From a virus, in the IMG/VR virus record IMGVR_UViG_3300009151_000276, positions 1 to 29,418 of that record: DNA of 29,418 nt. The stretch is one strand, 5' to 3'. Shown here one piece after another: positions 28,807 through 29,418 of this stretch. The stretch's first letter is position 1; every line of letters starts with the position of its first letter. Below the pieces are notes generated by a model. The model was not told where the DNA came from. It searched no databases and was given only the letters and a program-made list of their open reading frames with translations. Both the position numbers and the translations under genes were made by a program.

Positions 28807-29350
28807 CGACGGCGGAGAGTTCAGCCTTCACGCGGCGGACCCAAGCGTCGAGTACCTTGACGGCCTTGGCGGGGTTCTCGGGGTTGCACCCTTCAGCCAC
28901 GTCGAGCGCAAGTTTGTCGAGACGGTTCACCACGCCCGACGCAAGTTCACGCATGGCTTCGGCTGCTTCCTTCGACGAGATGTAGTCCTTAGCCAGGATG
29001 AGTCGGCGTTCCTGTTCCTCTTCGAGAGCGACGAGCGTCTTCAGCGACTGATTATAACTCGTCTGATATTTGGGTCCGTTCGGATCACCCTGTTCCATCG
29101 CCGCCTGCCAGACGCCGCGAGCCCGACCGACCAGGGCACGGTGCTGTTGGATGGTGTCGGCCAGCGTACCATCATCGAGCTGAGCCGGTGCGGGTTGCGG
29201 TGCCCGTGCACGTTGCACGCCAGCCCGGGCTTCTCGCCACGCCTTGGCCGCGTCGATGGAGTCAGTCGGCATACCGTCCTTTCGAAGCGCTGAAATACGC
29301 TGCGCGGTTACGCCTAAAGCGAGGCCGATTTCGGCGTTGGTCAAAGCCAT
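28793..29350 (-). CDS. Terminase small subunit, Nu1-like
   Basis: The 185-residue protein starts with a helix-turn-helix, TNAEIGLALGVTAQRISALR, followed by KDGMPTDSIDAAKAWREARA. This is the winged-helix pattern of Nu1-type small terminases. A long helical region follows (KYQTSYNQSLKTLVALEEEQ) that would mediate assembly with the large subunit. It binds the packaging site next to cos, which should lie just upstream of its own gene in the terminal 68 bases. The start codon lies within a 26-base inverted repeat. Confidence 0.85.
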   Translation of the reverse strand: MALTNAEIGLALGVTAQRISALRKDGMPTDSIDAAKAWREARAGVQRARAPQPAPAQLDDGTLADTIQQHRALVGRARGVWQAAMEQGDPNGPKYQTSYNQSLKTLVALEEEQERRLILAKDYISSKEAAEAMRELASGVVNRLDKLALDVAEGCNPENPAKAVKVLDAWVRRVKAELSAVDEQE

Positions 29351-29373
29351 GGGTTTTGGAGAGAAACCCCATG
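29348..29373 (-). promoter_or_regulatory. Inverted repeat covering the small terminase start
   Basis: CATGGGTTT and AAACCCCATG (29348-29373) are inverted, with one bulged C and a short spacer. On the minus-strand mRNA the hairpin includes the start codon of the small terminase. It could hide the start until unfolded, or it could be a DNA site for the packaging protein upstream of its gene, as cosB is in lambda. Confidence 0.5.
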
Positions 29374-29407
29374 AAAACGCAAAGTGACCCCACAGAATTC
29401 CTCCGTG
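29374..29407. other. Cos-like packaging region candidate
   Basis: This short noncoding stretch lies between the inverted repeat and the terminal repeat. It occupies the place of cosB next to the small terminase gene. I see no repeated binding motif within it, so cosB is an assignment by position only. Confidence 0.35.
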
Positions 29408-29418
29408 GTGTCGGGCCA
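29408..29418. repeat. Right copy of the 11-base terminal direct repeat
   Basis: GTGTCGGGCCA repeats bases 1-11 exactly. This is probably a circular join or the shared terminal sequence of cos-type ends. Confidence 0.7.

Noticed and set aside
1-29418. CRISPR array, tRNA genes, insertion sequences
   Set aside because: I saw no regularly spaced repeats of 25-40 bases, no tRNA-like cloverleaf sequence and no transposase motif. tRNA detection by eye is limited.

Overview
This window looks like a complete, or nearly complete, genome of a small double-stranded DNA tailed phage with lambda-type packaging genes. The same 11 bases occur at both ends, and the ends lie just upstream of the small terminase gene, where a lambda-like cos site would be. 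All genes except one run on the minus strand, tightly packed, with many ATGA overlaps and 1-4 base gaps. The starts I inspected have little or no Shine-Dalgarno sequence upstream, which hints at a host that does not rely on it (inference). The host cannot be named from sequence alone. I found no tRNA, CRISPR array, insertion sequence, complete integrase, repressor or DNA polymerase.

Read in the direction of transcription (high to low coordinates), the head module comes first: Nu1-like small terminase, GpA-type large terminase, gpW-like joiner, lambda-type portal, S49 head protease with an unusual four-cysteine tail, coiled-coil scaffold candidate, major capsid protein, a terminator, and a head-closure candidate (29350 to 22086). 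The tail module follows (22081 to 11443): a tail-completion candidate, terminator and tube candidates, a chaperone candidate, an unusually short tape-measure candidate, four proteins of unknown fold, a large mosaic tail fibre and a small hypothetical protein. An ATP-dependent DNA ligase gene on the plus strand sits inside this module with its own upstream region.

Next is a cluster of small membrane proteins, a lipoprotein and an HExxH protein (11440 to 9487), probably for lysis. An intergenic region with a terminator follows, and then a block that mixes lysis, recombination and replication genes (9323 to 1372). It contains a 30-residue membrane peptide, a secreted lytic transglycosylase, a RuvC-like resolvase, an ERF annealing protein, a RecE-like PDDEXK exonuclease, an SSB-like protein, a dNMP kinase, an arm-domain-like protein, a metallophosphoesterase, a winged-helix-like protein and a DnaB/RepA-type helicase. 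Two unassigned genes, possibly regulatory, lie between a repeat-rich intergenic region and the cos end.

Together the genes describe a self-contained phage that packages from a cos-like site and builds a capsid with a probably short non-contractile tail. It carries two-component (exonuclease plus annealing protein) recombination and uses a host polymerase. Three small genes shorter than about 60 codons (9231-9323, 10150-10320, 11300-11440) were found by reading the gaps.
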